Assembly (NCBI GenBank): GCA_026008535.1
Contig: BRKX01000002.1
Coordinates: 32,231,501 to 32,295,500 of the forward strand
Direction: 5' to 3'
Source: Perilla frutescens
Lineage: Eukaryota > Streptophyta > Magnoliopsida > Lamiales > Lamiaceae
DNA length: 64,000 nucleotides
Position 1 is the stretch's first letter, and each line of letters opens with the position of its first letter. The translations under genes and the position numbers were made by a program. The notes under the pieces were generated by a model. It worked only from the letters and a program-made list of their open reading frames with translations, was not told the origin of the DNA and did not search any database. This document shows positions 12,588-24,589 of this stretch, in pieces.

Positions 12588-13400
12588 ACTATACTATATT
12601 AAAGTAAAATCTTTTGCATGGAAAATTCTCGTCCAAAATGCTCTTATCCCGCCCAAATTCCATAATCTATTCTATATTTATATATATTATATATGTATTA
12701 TAATATTAATGAATATATAGAAGCCTGATTACCTTAACTTCTCATATTCATTCTCGTGCGGTTTTTTTGAGCAGATATTTAGGAAATAAGTTAATCATAC
12801 GAAATAGTTTTATTTAATGTATTTTATATTGGAATATATATATATATATATATATACATATATTCCAATATAAATAAGAGAACGAATTCTGTTTGTAACC
12901 TATTATATATTAAATAAATATTTTTATGTAGGTGTACATCTGAACTATTTAACTATACAAGTCGAGATGTGAACCTTTTAAAAATCTATTTAAACATACT
13001 AAAATCAAAATTCCTAATTTTATGTGTATAAAAATATACATACTATTTTTCTTAGATCTTTTTTGTATATATAAAAAATAGATTTTTTCAAACATTTATA
13101 TGTAGTCTATATTTTTCTATATATAGTGTGTATGTATTTATATATTATTATAATTTCTTCAATATAATTAAGTTTTTTTTTCGTATTTTATTTTGAAACA
13201 ACTAATTGAAGTAAGTGATTTAATAGTTTTAAATTTTGGATAATTATTAGTTCGAAATAATGTATTAGCATAAACATCTAACGGAGTATGAAACTACTCA
13301 CAATAAGTTATTAATGACCTATTAGATCACACGGGAAATAAAATATGTCCAAATAACAGCATCTCATATTCAATCGCGCAACGCGGGTGGGTATATCTAG
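12588..13400 (+). mobile_element. Short nonautonomous Helitron
   Basis: The left part starts CTATACTATATTAAAG, close to the 5' consensus of plant Helitrons (TCTATACTATATTAAA). The right end carries a GC hairpin region (CGCGCAACGCGGGTGGG) and ends in CTAG just before a T at 13401, the usual Helitron 3' terminus. The 5' TC is degraded. No Rep/helicase is present. The interior (about 12836-12870) contains a palindromic ATATTCCAATAT/(TA)n hairpin. Confidence 0.65.
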
Positions 13401-13898
13401 TTCAATTGCATAACATAGTTGGCAACATGCCTTTTCAGCTGAAGCTTCCAAGTGATGATACCTTTTTCAGCTGAAGCTTCCAAGTTTTTTTGAGGTCTTA
13501 TGTTCGATCCCTTGAAGCCTTTTTTAAGTTTTTCCCCGTCATTTTATCATCATATTTTTTTCTATTCAAGGCAGATGTTTGTGTTCTTTTTTTTTTTTAG
13601 CTATTTTCCCCATTTTTTCAGTACCCATGAAAAGATGAAGATGTACGAGGATGAAGGAAGAAAAGAAGAAAGAAGATGCAAGGAGAGATTTTCATCGGTA
13701 CTCTTTTTCCCATATGATTTTTCCCTTTCGAGGTTTTTCATATTGGTTTTGATGAGGCCCCGGTTCCTTGAGTTATCAGCATGTGATATCTGAGATTTTT
13801 AGGTCTGGGTTACTTTTTATTTTCTTTATATATACAACTCATTAAAAAAACAGGGAGATTTTCATCATTCTTGGATTGAGCTGGGTAAATATAGAAAT
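13401..13898. other. Unassigned spacer with a short tandem duplication
   Basis: The segment TTTTCAGCTGAAGCTTCCAAG occurs twice in tandem at about 13432-13484, each copy containing a CAGCTG palindrome. A thymine-rich stretch follows. The open frame at 13500-13793 is low-complexity and unlike any protein I know. No gene is seen. Confidence 0.35.
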
Positions 13899-14215
13899 CA
13901 CTACTACAAAAATTAAAATAGATAGCGGTTTTTACAACGGTTAAAAACCATTGTCTCGGCCATTTAAGAACCGTTGTCTTAGTCTCTATTGTAAATTTAA
14001 CACGTACATAGATAATCATTTATTTTTATAACGGTTTTTAAACCATTATCTATCTATTGAGTTTCCATTGTCTGATAAGTGGAAATACAACGGTTTTCCT
14101 CAAAATCGTTGTAATTTCACAACGATTTAAAAAAACTGTTGTAAATTTATTGTTGCGAACATTTGAAATTACAACGGTTTTATTAATCTGTTGTGATATA
14201 AAACATGTAAATCAC
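13899..14215 (+). mobile_element. CACTA (En/Spm) transposon left end
   Basis: The segment opens with CACTACTACAAAAATTAAAA, the canonical CACTA terminus. It is followed by many subterminal copies of ACAACGGTTTTT and its inverse AAAACCGTTGT, the typical transposase-binding arrangement. No matching right terminus was found nearby, so this is probably a truncated end. Confidence 0.7.
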
Positions 14216-14339
14216 AAATAAATTTATATGGATAAAATCTAAACATGCTAATTAATCATGCATTCAAAAGACAACATCTTGATGCATACTTATCCAAAAT
14301 ACAATGGCAAAAACTTGCATGCACTAGATGTATATAAAC

Positions 14340-14720
14340 TTATATCAGACAGTCAACACTTTTGACCGAGTCAACGCGCGTTGACCCGATCAACTCGCAA
14401 AAAAGAAAAATGGTAAAATAGGTGATACTTTTAATGATTCAGATGATATTTTTTGAATTTTGAGTGATGTTTTTTAGTGTTACGGTTGATACTGATTTTG
14501 ATGATTTTTTTATTTATTTATTTTGGCCGATGCTTTTTAAGAATACAAGTGATACTTTTGGGCATTTGAGTGACACTTTTTAATGTTACAGTTGATACTG
14601 ATTTTGAATGTTTTTTTTAGTTGACCAGGTCAATGTGCGTTTTCTGGCGTTGACCGATCAACGGGCATTTTCCGGCATTGACTCAGTTAATACACCTGAT
14701 GGTGCACCCAGTACACACAA
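14340..14720. mobile_element. Small repeat element with GTTGACC ends and a TGATACTTTT motif array
   Basis: GC-rich edges contain GTCAACGCGCGTTGACC on the left and GTTGACCGATCAACGGG on the right. The core is T-rich and reiterates TGATACTTTT or TTGATACTGATTTTG at short intervals. A related copy lies at 63263-63760. Exact ends are uncertain and there is no coding capacity. Confidence 0.5.
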
Positions 14721-15788
14721 GTGCTTCTCAAATACAATAGATCTATATTAATTGGGCATGTTAATTACATAGTGTTACAATTGATGCATGCATTATTACA
14801 TGTATATAAATTTCCAATTACTTTCTATACGTGATTTTTTATATTTTTTATTTTATCTAATTATTTTTTAATTTTTTTATTGTTTAAACTTTTTATTTTA
14901 TTAAATCATTTTTATTCACAATGGTTACATGTGGTTTAACAATTTAATTTACGAAATTTATCGTAATAAGCTATCAAAGTTTGATTTTCAACTTTTATAT
15001 TTATATATATTCACTGTTCCAAATTTAATTATAAATTAGTATTTCTCCCGTACATTGTACATAAATAATTTTAAAATTAATATTTTAAATTTTGAATGCG
15101 TCCATTTTGTAATTGAATGATAAAATATTGTGAGTCTCAAATATATTTAACATTTGAAAGCATATAAATATATATGTAGCTTTGCCAAATATCACAATAT
15201 CAGTTAAACTAAAAAAATAAAAAAATTAGTAACCATGATTATTGGTATCATTTTATTAATTGTTCAAAGTACTAAAATAAAAATATTGTATTGATTTAAC
15301 AAAATCCATAACTTGAGTTGGAAAAAATAATTAAACATACCAAATATAATTTTGTTATATTGTTTTATATATGTGATGTATTTTTTAACCTAACAATCAT
15401 ACAAAATCAAATTTTTATTATATTGTTTTATATCTCGCACGCAATGCACGATGTGCAAAAATTCAAAAACTACCATATAAAATTTTAATTGTGGCTGCAC
15501 TCTTAATGAATAAGTAAATAAAGTGAGTTCGGACTCTTGGATCTCGTAAAAGTATTCCTTATCGTAAAAATACATGAGATGAGCTAAATTATTTTCTCTA
15601 ACAAACTTAGAAGAAAATTCTGATATAATTGTAATTCATAATTATATAAAAAAAATTATACATAACTAAGATATAAAAATAATAAAATAAACAATTTTAC
15701 TTGAGGATCATTTATCGCTATTTGAGGATGTTAAAAGAGTTTAAGGGTGTTAATTAATTAGAAGAGTGTAAAAATACAAAAGTATATA
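14721..15788. other. Unassigned AT-rich spacer
   Basis: Very AT-rich DNA without a credible open frame, RNA gene or recognisable transposon end. Confidence 0.35.
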
Positions 15789-16058
15789 CTCCCTATGTCC
15801 CATTTATATAGTCCTTATTACTATTTTGAGGTGTCCTAATTATATAGTCTCATAACTATAAATAGTATTAATTTTCATAGTAATATACAAATATACTCTT
15901 ATTAGATCTTGGAAATTAAAAATCAACCACTTAAATTTTTTAAAGTCATAAATTTTAAATAAGGGTAATATTGGAAGTTAAGCTTTAATATCTTATTTTC
16001 ATAAATATTTTTAATTTACATGTGAATATAAAGTGGACTATATAATTGGGATGGGGGG
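15789..16058. mobile_element. Stowaway-like Tc1/mariner MITE
   Basis: The left end CTCCCTATGTCCCATTTATA and the right end (inverse CCCCCCATCCCAATTATATA) form terminal inverted repeats. They are flanked by TA dinucleotides (15787-15788 and 16059-16060), as expected for Stowaway MITEs. Length 270 bp. Confidence 0.75.
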
Positions 16059-16060
16059 TA

Positions 16061-16955
16061 TTATTCGAAAATGTAATACAACACAAGATCAGACAACATT
16101 ACAACTTTAGGTTTAAAAGATTTAAATGTGAAAGTTTTATTATATATACGCATCGAATTTTAAATTGAGGTTAGTTGAATAATTTATTGAGTTTGATTGA
16201 AATGTCTTACTGCAACTTTTATGTTAATATAATAAAACTGCAAATATTTTTATTGATCCAAATTAATATTTGAATCTACAATTTTATATTCACCGAAAAA
16301 CTAAAAATTTCATACACCAAAAGACACTAAGATTTAAATAAATAAAAATTGAAGTGAATGAGTTGGAGAATTGATATTCCATATCCTCTCTACTTTAATT
16401 TAGGATAATAAAATGCATTTCACGACTTATTAATAAAATAAAAAAACTAAAAAAGTAAAGAAATAAAAAAAAAAACTCCCAAAAAAAAAAAGCATTCCAC
16501 CCTCACCTGACAGTTCAAGTTTTAGAAAAGAAAAAAGAAAAAAAATCAAGTAATCACTATAGTTAAAATCGTATAGATACTTGATGTGTCGTGCGCCGTG
16601 ACGGTTAATATATTTCACAGTCTCAAGCATATTTTTTTTTTTAGTAGATGATCTTTTATTATTTGTATATAACTTTATATAATTCTTAAAATTTTAGAGA
16701 TGTGAAAAGTGGTTATATATAGATGTGTTGGATTTCTTTTTTTTTTTTTGCTTTTCAAAATTTGAAATTAAATTTAGTAATGATGTTCGAATTATAAGAG
16801 TCGTACACAATAAATATCAAACTTTTGATACTTTACTTTGATATTGAATTTGAAGAGTCATCAATAAACAAATGTATTCACTCACACATAAAAATAAATG
16901 TAAGAGAAATTGTTTAATAAAAATAATAAATTAAAAACAGGCAGGAGAGAGAGAG
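16061..16955. other. Unassigned AT-rich spacer
   Basis: AT-rich DNA with poly-A/T runs. The open frames here are low-complexity. A GA microsatellite at about 16945-16960 marks the edge of the next element. Confidence 0.35.
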
Positions 16956-16959
16956 AGAG

Positions 16960-18415
16960 TAGTCAAGCCGAGTTGAGTACCACCAAGCTCGAGCTTGGCT
17001 CGTTTAAGTATTAGTGAGCTCGAGCTCAGCTTGACAGGAAAAATTCAAGCTCGACTCGAGCTCGACTCATTTATTTAAAATTTGAGTCCGAACTCGAGCT
17101 CAACTCGATTATTTAAATTCGAGCCCGAACTCGAGCTCGACTCGATTATTTAAAATCTGAGCCCGAACTCGAGCTCGGCTTGTTTATTTATTTGTAAATG
17201 TTGATATTTATTCTATTCTTCTGTTTTTTTTAATATATATTATAAATTTATAATATATGTCTATTAGTTATATGTAATATATACATATATATATATATAT
17301 ATGTATATATTATGTGTGCATATTAGTTATCAAGTGTGTGTCATAAGATTCATAAATCATGAATCACAACTCATAAGTCATATCATATTTCAATATATTA
17401 AGATACTTTATAAATTAATAATTCTATACATCATTTAAGAGACTATTAATTCTTAATTTTTAATTATCATTCTTCGTTTAGCTTAAGTAATGTTAATCTA
17501 AATTTTGTTAATTTTTTTATTGTTATGTGCATATTAACTAATATAAACTATAGTTATATAGACTACATACTATAATACAAGCTAGTAGTATAAATAACTA
17601 AGAATTCACGATTAACTATACAACGTTGGTGCTAATTGATAAGAAATAAGAATATTGTTACTCTTGAACTTGATTTCTTAATTTTGATAAGAAATTTTTG
17701 AGAAATTATTATGTTTCCAATATCATTTATTTCATTTCATATTTCTTATTTAATTAATTGAGATTGATTATTTTGTCAATATTAGTCTTAATTTTTGTTA
17801 ATTTTCTTTTTTCCTTTTTATAGCTATGTACATTTTAACTAATATTGATTATATACTAGAAAATTAATCAATAGACAATAGTATATATGACTAAGAGTTT
17901 AAGATTAACTATATAACATTAGTGCTAAGAATATTGTTAGTGTTGAATATTTGATTAATTTTAATTTTTGTTAATTTTCATTTTCCTTTATTATTTTGCT
18001 ATTTTCGATAATATTAAGTTAATATCATTGACTACATTTCATGTATTAATATGAATATTGTTTTGTCAAATTGTCAATATTAATCACAATTTTTTTAATT
18101 TTTTTCCCTTTATTACTTTACACATATTATAAATGTATAATTTATAACTTACAACTTATATTCTTGTAAGTTTTTAACTAATAATATAAGATGAACTATA
18201 ATCTATATATTATATAATACTATATATTGTTAATTCTCTTTTTTCTTTAATTTTTTTATTACCCATCCACTCTTGTGTTAAATATCATATTTCTTAATTT
18301 TGATAATATTAAATTAATATTATTGGTTTCATTTCATATTTTTTATTTAATGAATTATGAAATATTATTTTGTAAATATTATATACTAATATACTATGTA
18401 GAATTGTAAATAAGA

Positions 18416-18456
<41 letters not shown>

Positions 18457-19022
18457 CATTAGTTTGTGTATATAATTGTTACTCTTGATCATTGATTTCT
18501 TAATTTTAATATTAGTTCAATAGTTAATACCATTAATTTCATTTTATTTTTAATGATAAATATTAATTTGACAAAAGTTACAATATAAATAAATAATATA
18601 TATTTTAAAAATTAGAAAAATTGTGTGTGTCTCGAGTTCTAAACCGAATAGCTCGCAAGCCGGCTCGAGCTCGGCTCATTTAAGTACTAGGGAGTCAGGC
18701 TTGTGAGACAGCTTGCGAGTCCGACTCGAGCTCGGTTGATTTTAGTACTCGTGAGACAACTCACGAGCCAGACTCGAGCTCCGCTCGTTTAACTACTCGC
18801 GAAATAGTTCACGAGATAGCTCATTAAAAAGTTCTAGAACCTCACAAGCCGAGTTAGCTCGTGATCTCGATGAGCCAAGCTCGAGCTCGACTCAAGAAAA
18901 TGGCTAGCTCATTTAACAGGCTCGAGCTCGACTCGTTTAACAAACGAGCCAGTCTCGAGCGAGCTTTTTTCGATCCGATACCCGAATATCTTGCGAGTAG
19001 TTTGGCTCATTTATAGCCCTAC
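16960..19022. mobile_element. hAT-like element with CTCGAGCTCG-rich subterminal regions
   Basis: Both flanks (about 16970-17190 and 18630-19020) are dense in GAGCTCGAGCTCG motifs while the 1.4 kb core is AT-rich with no coding capacity. The right end reads GGCTCATTTATAGCCCTA, whose inverse TAGGGCTATAAATGAGCC resembles hAT termini. The left terminus is not clearly preserved. About 17055-17185 holds three tandem 45-50 bp units (each with a GAGCCCGAACTCGAGCTC-like core). Confidence 0.55.
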
Positions 19023-19329
19023 GACAGCAGATGAAAAAGTAAAATAATAAAATGAAATGTAAAAAACATATTTAATAAAAAATAATAAATTAAAAAAGGG
19101 CAAAAAAGAGAAAAAGACATATAAATAAGTGCAGCAAATGAAAGAAAGAAAAAATAAAAAGAAATGCAAGGGACAAATGTTTTAATAAAAAATTAATAAA
19201 TTAGAAATAGAAAAAACAGAGAAATAAAAGAAAAGTAAGTTTAGCAAAAAGAAAATGAAAAAAAAGAAAGAAGAGAAGTTCATAAAATAAAAAAAAGAAA
19301 GAGAAAAAAGAAAGGAGGGGTGGAAAAAG

Positions 19330-21130
19330 AGCTCGAACCTGGTGATGAATGTCGTTTTTGCACAATATTTTGAGGTTTAAATGAAGTGGTCTAAAGAGTT
19401 AGATATGTGCTTTAATCCAATTTGAGCTTTTTAACTTCCCGATTTGAAAGTTCTATTTCTTGTTTGAGTTTTATAGGAAATGGAAAATAAATTACTGCAA
19501 ATTTGAGGGATTCGACAATGTGAAGATAGAGAATCGAATAAGGAGCGCGCTGTAAGTTGAATCGGGTCAATCGGTCAAGAAACGAGCGAGAACGAAGTGA
19601 AACCGTGGAAGCTACTAGAGACGTGTTCCAAGCGCGACCTACTCCGGTCGCGTTTCAGGCTTCTTCCAAGCGCGACCCGTAAACGCGACCTTCTCTGGTC
19701 ATGTTTTAGGCCTTTTCCAGGCGTGACCTCCTCCCGGTCGTATCTCCGAGCACTGAAAAGTGCGACCCATTTCCCGCGTTGAAGAGCTTTCTGAACATCG
19801 ATTTTCTTCATCCAGAACGCGACCAAGAAGCGCGACCTCCTCCTGGTCGCACCCCGAATACTGATTTTCCACTTTTTGGTCATTTTTCTCCCATTCTTCA
19901 TTTTGCATTTCTACCCCTACTATAAATACCCCTCCATGGACGAAAAAAGAAGAGAACCCTCACAATTCATTCCAAGAAGCCTCAATACCCTAAATTTCTC
20001 CCAACACAAAATTCTCTCATCCCACACCTTTCAAACCCTAGCCACCCATCATTCCCACACCCTAGTTAGGATTTCCACCTAGCTAGGGTGAATAAGGAGC
20101 AATGGTCGAAGATGGAGTAAAGAGGAGAAGAGTAGAAGCAAGGATGAATTCAATGCCCAACTTTCGGGTTGTATCAAGTTTCTTTTCTTTTTTTTACCTT
20201 TGTTTTCTTTGAAATGATTTAGTCCTTGGATTTGTATATGTTAGGCTAAATTATTTTGTATTTTGGGATTGAGATTATTTGGGTATTTATGCATTTATTT
20301 TTCTATTGATTGTTTATGACCCTATTTCATTTCTTGTGTTTATGCTATGTATGGATGTTGATTAATTTATCACTAATTTACACAATTTTATCTATTGATT
20401 CATAATTCAAGAAATGAGTCTCAATAGATGAACCCTAGACACGAGAGATCTACGTCGATAAATTCAAGCAAATTGAGGCTTAGTGTGAGGGCTTGAAATC
20501 TTAGGAGCTTTTGATAAGTACATGTGTAAGATTCAATCGGAGACGGTGAACCTAGCGTGTACCCTACAACTTAAGTAACTCAAAAGAGAGCTTATGATAC
20601 ATTAGAGATTGTCCTGATGAAATTTGACGAAATCTAGGCACAAGATTCCCTTGTCAATATATTCGAGAGAATTGAGGCTTAAGGATTTGAAATCTTAGGA
20701 GCTTTTGGTAAGTACATGTGTAGGACTCGATCATAGACGACGAACCTAGTGTATACCCTACAACTTAAGTGTTTCGAAAGAGAGCTTAGGATGCTTTAGA
20801 AATCATCCTAGTAAAATTCAGTGCCACAAATAGACATTCAATAGGATCTTAGCGCTAAGTACCCGAAGAAATCAATCTCGAGAGTATCTCTACCTTCTTG
20901 TCCCCTTCTCAATTTATTTTTCTTGTTTATTTATTGATTTCCTTAGTTTAGATTAGTTAGCTTTCCATTTTTCTTGTCGTCTAGATAACAATTGGAATTC
21001 AATGTTGTAGTACACACAATTATTTCTAATTTAGCCTCTGTGGATACAACACTTGTTCACCACTATCTACACAGTACCGTCATCTTGTGGGTTGTGCTAA
21101 AAAATGGTCGATCACCTGGGACCATCACAT
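19330..21130 (+). mobile_element. LTR-like retrotransposon relic (probable solo LTR)
   Basis: Features suggest LTR-derived sequence: a GC-rich upstream domain with repeated GCGCGACC/GGTCGC motifs (19560-19860), a TATA box TATAAATACC at 19921, and a leader followed by segments resembling the end of plant Ty3-type LTRs (GCCTCTGTGGATACAAC near 21035, TTGTGGGTTGTGC near 21087). A roughly 195-bp segment is tandemly duplicated (about 20455-20645 and 20650-20820). No gag or pol is seen and no LTR pair was found, so the assignment is tentative. Confidence 0.4.
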
Positions 21131-21890
21131 GTTTGGGGATACCATGAAATTGCTACACCAAAATACAATTTTTTAAAATTTTGTAGCACAAAATTCATTT
21201 TAAATTAGGTTTTGACTGTCATTTTTTATGAAAGTTTTACCCCTGCGATTTTGCTTTAATATATGTATAGATAGATAGATGATCGGGATTCACATATTAT
21301 TCAGTTACACTAATATTTGTAAGTTGTTAATAATTCTTTAGATGTGAAAATTTTAATTCTATTTGAATTATCTTATGACCGTATTTTGTAAATTCTGACA
21401 ATTTATGTTGTGATCGATCAAGTGGAAAATTTTATGGCCAAAAAAACCTTGGTGCAATCACAACATTTTTTGTGTAAATTTTTATTTTCACCAAACTACG
21501 TAAAGTTTAGTGTTTCTATTTTATGTTAAAATAATATAAATAATAGATGCTAATTAATCAAAATAAAAAAATTATAGGTTAATTCAAATCACAATTGCAT
21601 AAAAAAAAGTTCGTGCATGCATGCTTATGTCTGTTGGATTTTGTGGATATTTTTATATATTAGGCAATTAAATTATTTTTTTTTTGTGCGAATTTTGACT
21701 GTACAACTACAAAGTTCGTGACAATTAATTTCTTTTGTGCCAATTTTTTATACATGCTTTTTTATATACTTTAAGATGATATTAAGTTATTTGTTTGTTT
21801 AAATAATTATGATAATTATTGTTTGATTTTAATTTTTTTAATCTATTTAAACTTTTTTATATGTTTGTTTCACACATATATGCGTATTGC
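21131..21890. other. Unassigned AT-rich spacer
   Basis: AT-rich sequence ending in a (TA)n tract (about 21892-21915) that borders the next element. No gene is seen. Confidence 0.35.
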
Positions 21891-22214
21891 AAATATATAT
21901 ATATATATATATATAGATATAGGGGTGGGTTAAAATGGATACCACCCCCTATGTAGGAAATAGGAACAAACTTAAACCATAGATCTAGTCTAAATAAATG
22001 GTCCAGATTCAATTTCATTTCTAGAGACTAAATAGCAATATATTTAATATTATTATACAATATTATATGTGAAAGGGTAAAAACGGGTTGGGGTAAAAAT
22101 CCCAAAAATCACACCCCCATTAATTACGCTAACTGGCCAAATCGAGCAATAGATTTGGATGGATTTCATTTGCAGCAAAAAAAAACTAGGTTTTAGATTT
22201 AGGATTCTGTATTG

Positions 22215-22511
22215 AGCATACGAAATTTTCTAAAATGCCAGAGGGAAACTTCTTCGATTCCATTGGTCCCCATTTCTGGAAGTCTTAATTTGTTGGTGAA
22301 ATGCCAAAGGGAAATGAAGGTGTCCTTAGGGTTCCTGCAGAGATAGATAAGCTTGCATTTAGAGGCATTTTTTGAGGGATTCTGGTAGGGAAACATAGGG
22401 TATGTGAGTGGAGAAGAGCCTCAGAGAAGGAAAGGAGGCGAGGACGGGGATTTGGTTGTGGGAATAGAGCTTGATCTCTAAGAAGGGCACGAGATCGTGA
22501 GGATTATGGGT
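22215..22511 (-). pseudogene. Captured fragment of a cytosolic (flavonol-type) sulfotransferase
   Basis: Read on the minus strand, the first part encodes NPHDLVPFLEIKLY, then LASFPSLRLFSTHIPYVSLP. After a frame change it continues KCKLIYLCRNPKDTFISLWH and FTNKLRLPEMGTNGIEEV. These are the successive internal blocks of plant cytosolic sulfotransferases, including the RNPKD part of the 3' PAPS-binding region. The donor 5'-phosphosulfate loop and the C-terminal GxxGxxK motif are absent. The frame break, a stop after LKKCL and loss of similarity beyond EEV show a dead fragment of roughly 95 codons. It lies inside a TIR element, as expected for transposon capture. Confidence 0.85.
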
Positions 22512-23254
22512 ACGAAATTTTCATACAAGTTTTTCTTAATTTTAGGGGTTTGTTTTGGCTCTTATTCCTTTTTTGTTTTGAATTCGAATCCAAATCTTTG
22601 AACAGAATATTGATTTATTTAGATGGGTTTTGGCCTAATTTGTCTCATTTGTCGATGATAAAAAAAAAGTGCGAATGTTTACATTTATACCTGCAAACTA
22701 TGATATTTTTTTCAATTTGTGTTTTGAGTTTTTTGTTGGAGTATATGCATATCCACTCCCAAAAGAAATTCTTGAAAACTGATGTAATTTATTCCAATTG
22801 ATTGGTCAATTATGTTAGTCTAATGATCCTCTGCATGTATTCTTGACAAAGTAATACCTTATTCTTCGTGGGGGGAACATTATTGGCAAAAATATTTGTT
22901 CTAATAGCAAATCTGAATGAAACTGATAGCAATTGGTATTTGGTTAAATACAGTTAGCAAATAATCTAGCCTTTTTTAGCAAATAAATGTATATTGTTAG
23001 CAAATAAATCTGCATATGTTAGCTAATTTTTATATTAACCAAAATTGCTACAATTTGAAGCTGAGTGTAGAAGGGCAGTTTGTTGATTACTTTTTTTCAA
23101 AGAGAATAACAATTGATTTGGGCAGTATTAGTAAATTTACATGTTCTATTAGGAAATATGGTTGAAGCTGATAACAATTGTTATCTGTTTGAATATATTT
23201 AGCAATTGTTATCTGTCTAAATTAGCAAATTTAATTATTCTATTAGCAAATATC
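22512..23254. repeat. TAGCAAAT-motif array, left part
   Basis: Interior of the large TIR element. From about 22885 the hexamer-octamer TAGCAA(A/T) or its variant GATAGCAATTG recurs every 20-50 bases within AT-rich DNA. No coding sequence is recognised. Confidence 0.5.
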
Positions 23255-23725
23255 ATTGAACCTGATAGCAATCGATTTGGTAGTATACATGTATATGTTT
23301 GCTAATTGTTTTGTTATATATTTGATACAATTTGAAGCTGAATATATACTGGCATATGATTTGGACTGTATTAGCAAAATTATTTGTTGTAATAGCATAT
23401 CTGTATGAAAGTGTTAGCATTTGGTATTTGTTTGAAGACATTTAGCAAACTATCTGATATTTATTATGAAATACATGTGTATTGCTAGCAAAAAAATCTG
23501 CATATGTTAGATAATTTTCATGGTAACCAAATTTGCTACAATTTGAATCTGAGCATAGAAGGGAATCTTAGTTGATTTTTTTTTTTCATACAGTTTAACA
23601 ATTGATTTGGGGCGGAATTAGCAAATTTATTTGTTTTATTAGCAAATATTATTGAATTTGATAGCAATCGATATCTGTTTTGAATAAATTTACCAATCAG
23701 TGTGAAAAAGTGTATCAATTTTATG
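23255..23725 (+). repeat. Approximately 460-bp direct repeat, copy 1
   Basis: The segment from GATAGCAATCGATTTGGTAG to GTGTATCAATTTTATGAAT is repeated at about 24590-25035 with few differences. The two copies bracket the coding-like ORF at 23773-24429. A partial third copy lies at about 24321-24470. Confidence 0.8.
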
Positions 23726-23772
23726 AATGAGTCTTCTATTATGTATGAAGCATAATTTTTGCAAGCTAACTA

Positions 23773-24429
23773 ATGTTTTGCATAATGTGGGTAAACTATG
23801 CGCAACTTTTATACATGGATCGTGTGGTGCTCGGGTACAGAAGAGTACCACGGGATATCCCCGCCATCAAACAGTGGAAGAAAAATATGCTTTTGCGAAG
23901 GCAAGCTATGGAGATTTGTGAAGGAGGTTTCGGACAAGGCTTTTGCGACGGACCATGCACGTTGGATGAAGTTGTTGGTGTTGATGCTGACCAAGTGGTC
24001 GGAGAAAGAGTGCATGATTTAAATGAAAATGCAGACCAAGTAATACCGCCGGCCGCTCATGGTGCAGAGCATATTGCTGATATTCCGGACTATGTAGCAG
24101 GTGCAGATGAACATGCAGATGGCCCGCAGGTGAATGAATATCAGAATGTGGGGAACACCGGCAATGAAGGTGTAGAATTGGATTTCAGTGACGTACACGT
24201 TGTGGCTGCAAAATTGTTGGAAAAAGGTAAAATAATCAGTGAGGCCTTGTCAAGCATTATGGACATTATCACCAAGTTACCAACCAACATGCTAGAAAAC
24301 ACGGCATTCAGGAAAGGAGTTGCTAATTGTTTTGTTTTAGATTTAATACAATTTGAAGTTGAATGTATAATGACATATGATTTGGACTGTATTAGCACAA
24401 TTATTTGTTGTAATAGCATATCTAAATGA
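23773..24429 (+). CDS. Unknown chimeric ORF inside a TIR element
   Basis: Open frame of 218 codons inside the large TIR element. Residues up to about 180 look like real coding sequence: balanced composition, a block MDRVVLGYRRVPRDIPAIKQ followed by a basic helix, a Gly-rich GGFGQGF stretch, and a long acidic Asp/Glu/Ala-rich linker. This resembles segments I associate with transposon-linked plant proteins of unknown function, but I cannot name a family. From about GVANCFVLD onward the frame runs into the TAGCA repeat unit, so the C-terminus is encoded by repeat DNA. The true start is unclear; the exon may once have had a splice acceptor near 23770. Probably a captured exon, not a functional gene. 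Confidence 0.4.
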   Translation: MFCIMWVNYAQLLYMDRVVLGYRRVPRDIPAIKQWKKNMLLRRQAMEICEGGFGQGFCDGPCTLDEVVGVDADQVVGERVHDLNENADQVIPPAAHGAEHIADIPDYVAGADEHADGPQVNEYQNVGNTGNEGVELDFSDVHVVAAKLLEKGKIISEALSSIMDIITKLPTNMLENTAFRKGVANCFVLDLIQFEVECIMTYDLDCISTIICCNSISK

Positions 24430-24589
24430 AAGTGTTAGCATTTGGTATTTCTTTGAATACATTTATCAAATTATCTGGTATTTTGAATACATTTAGCAAA
24501 TCATCTGGTATTTTTTTTTTTGCAGTTTTACAATCGATTTGGGGCTGAATTAGCAAATTTAATTATTATATTAGCAAATATCATTAAAC

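Noticed and set aside
19575..19908. Arginine-rich frames on both strands
   Set aside because: They arise from the GCGACC repeat array and have no domain. The same DNA is open in several frames because of composition.
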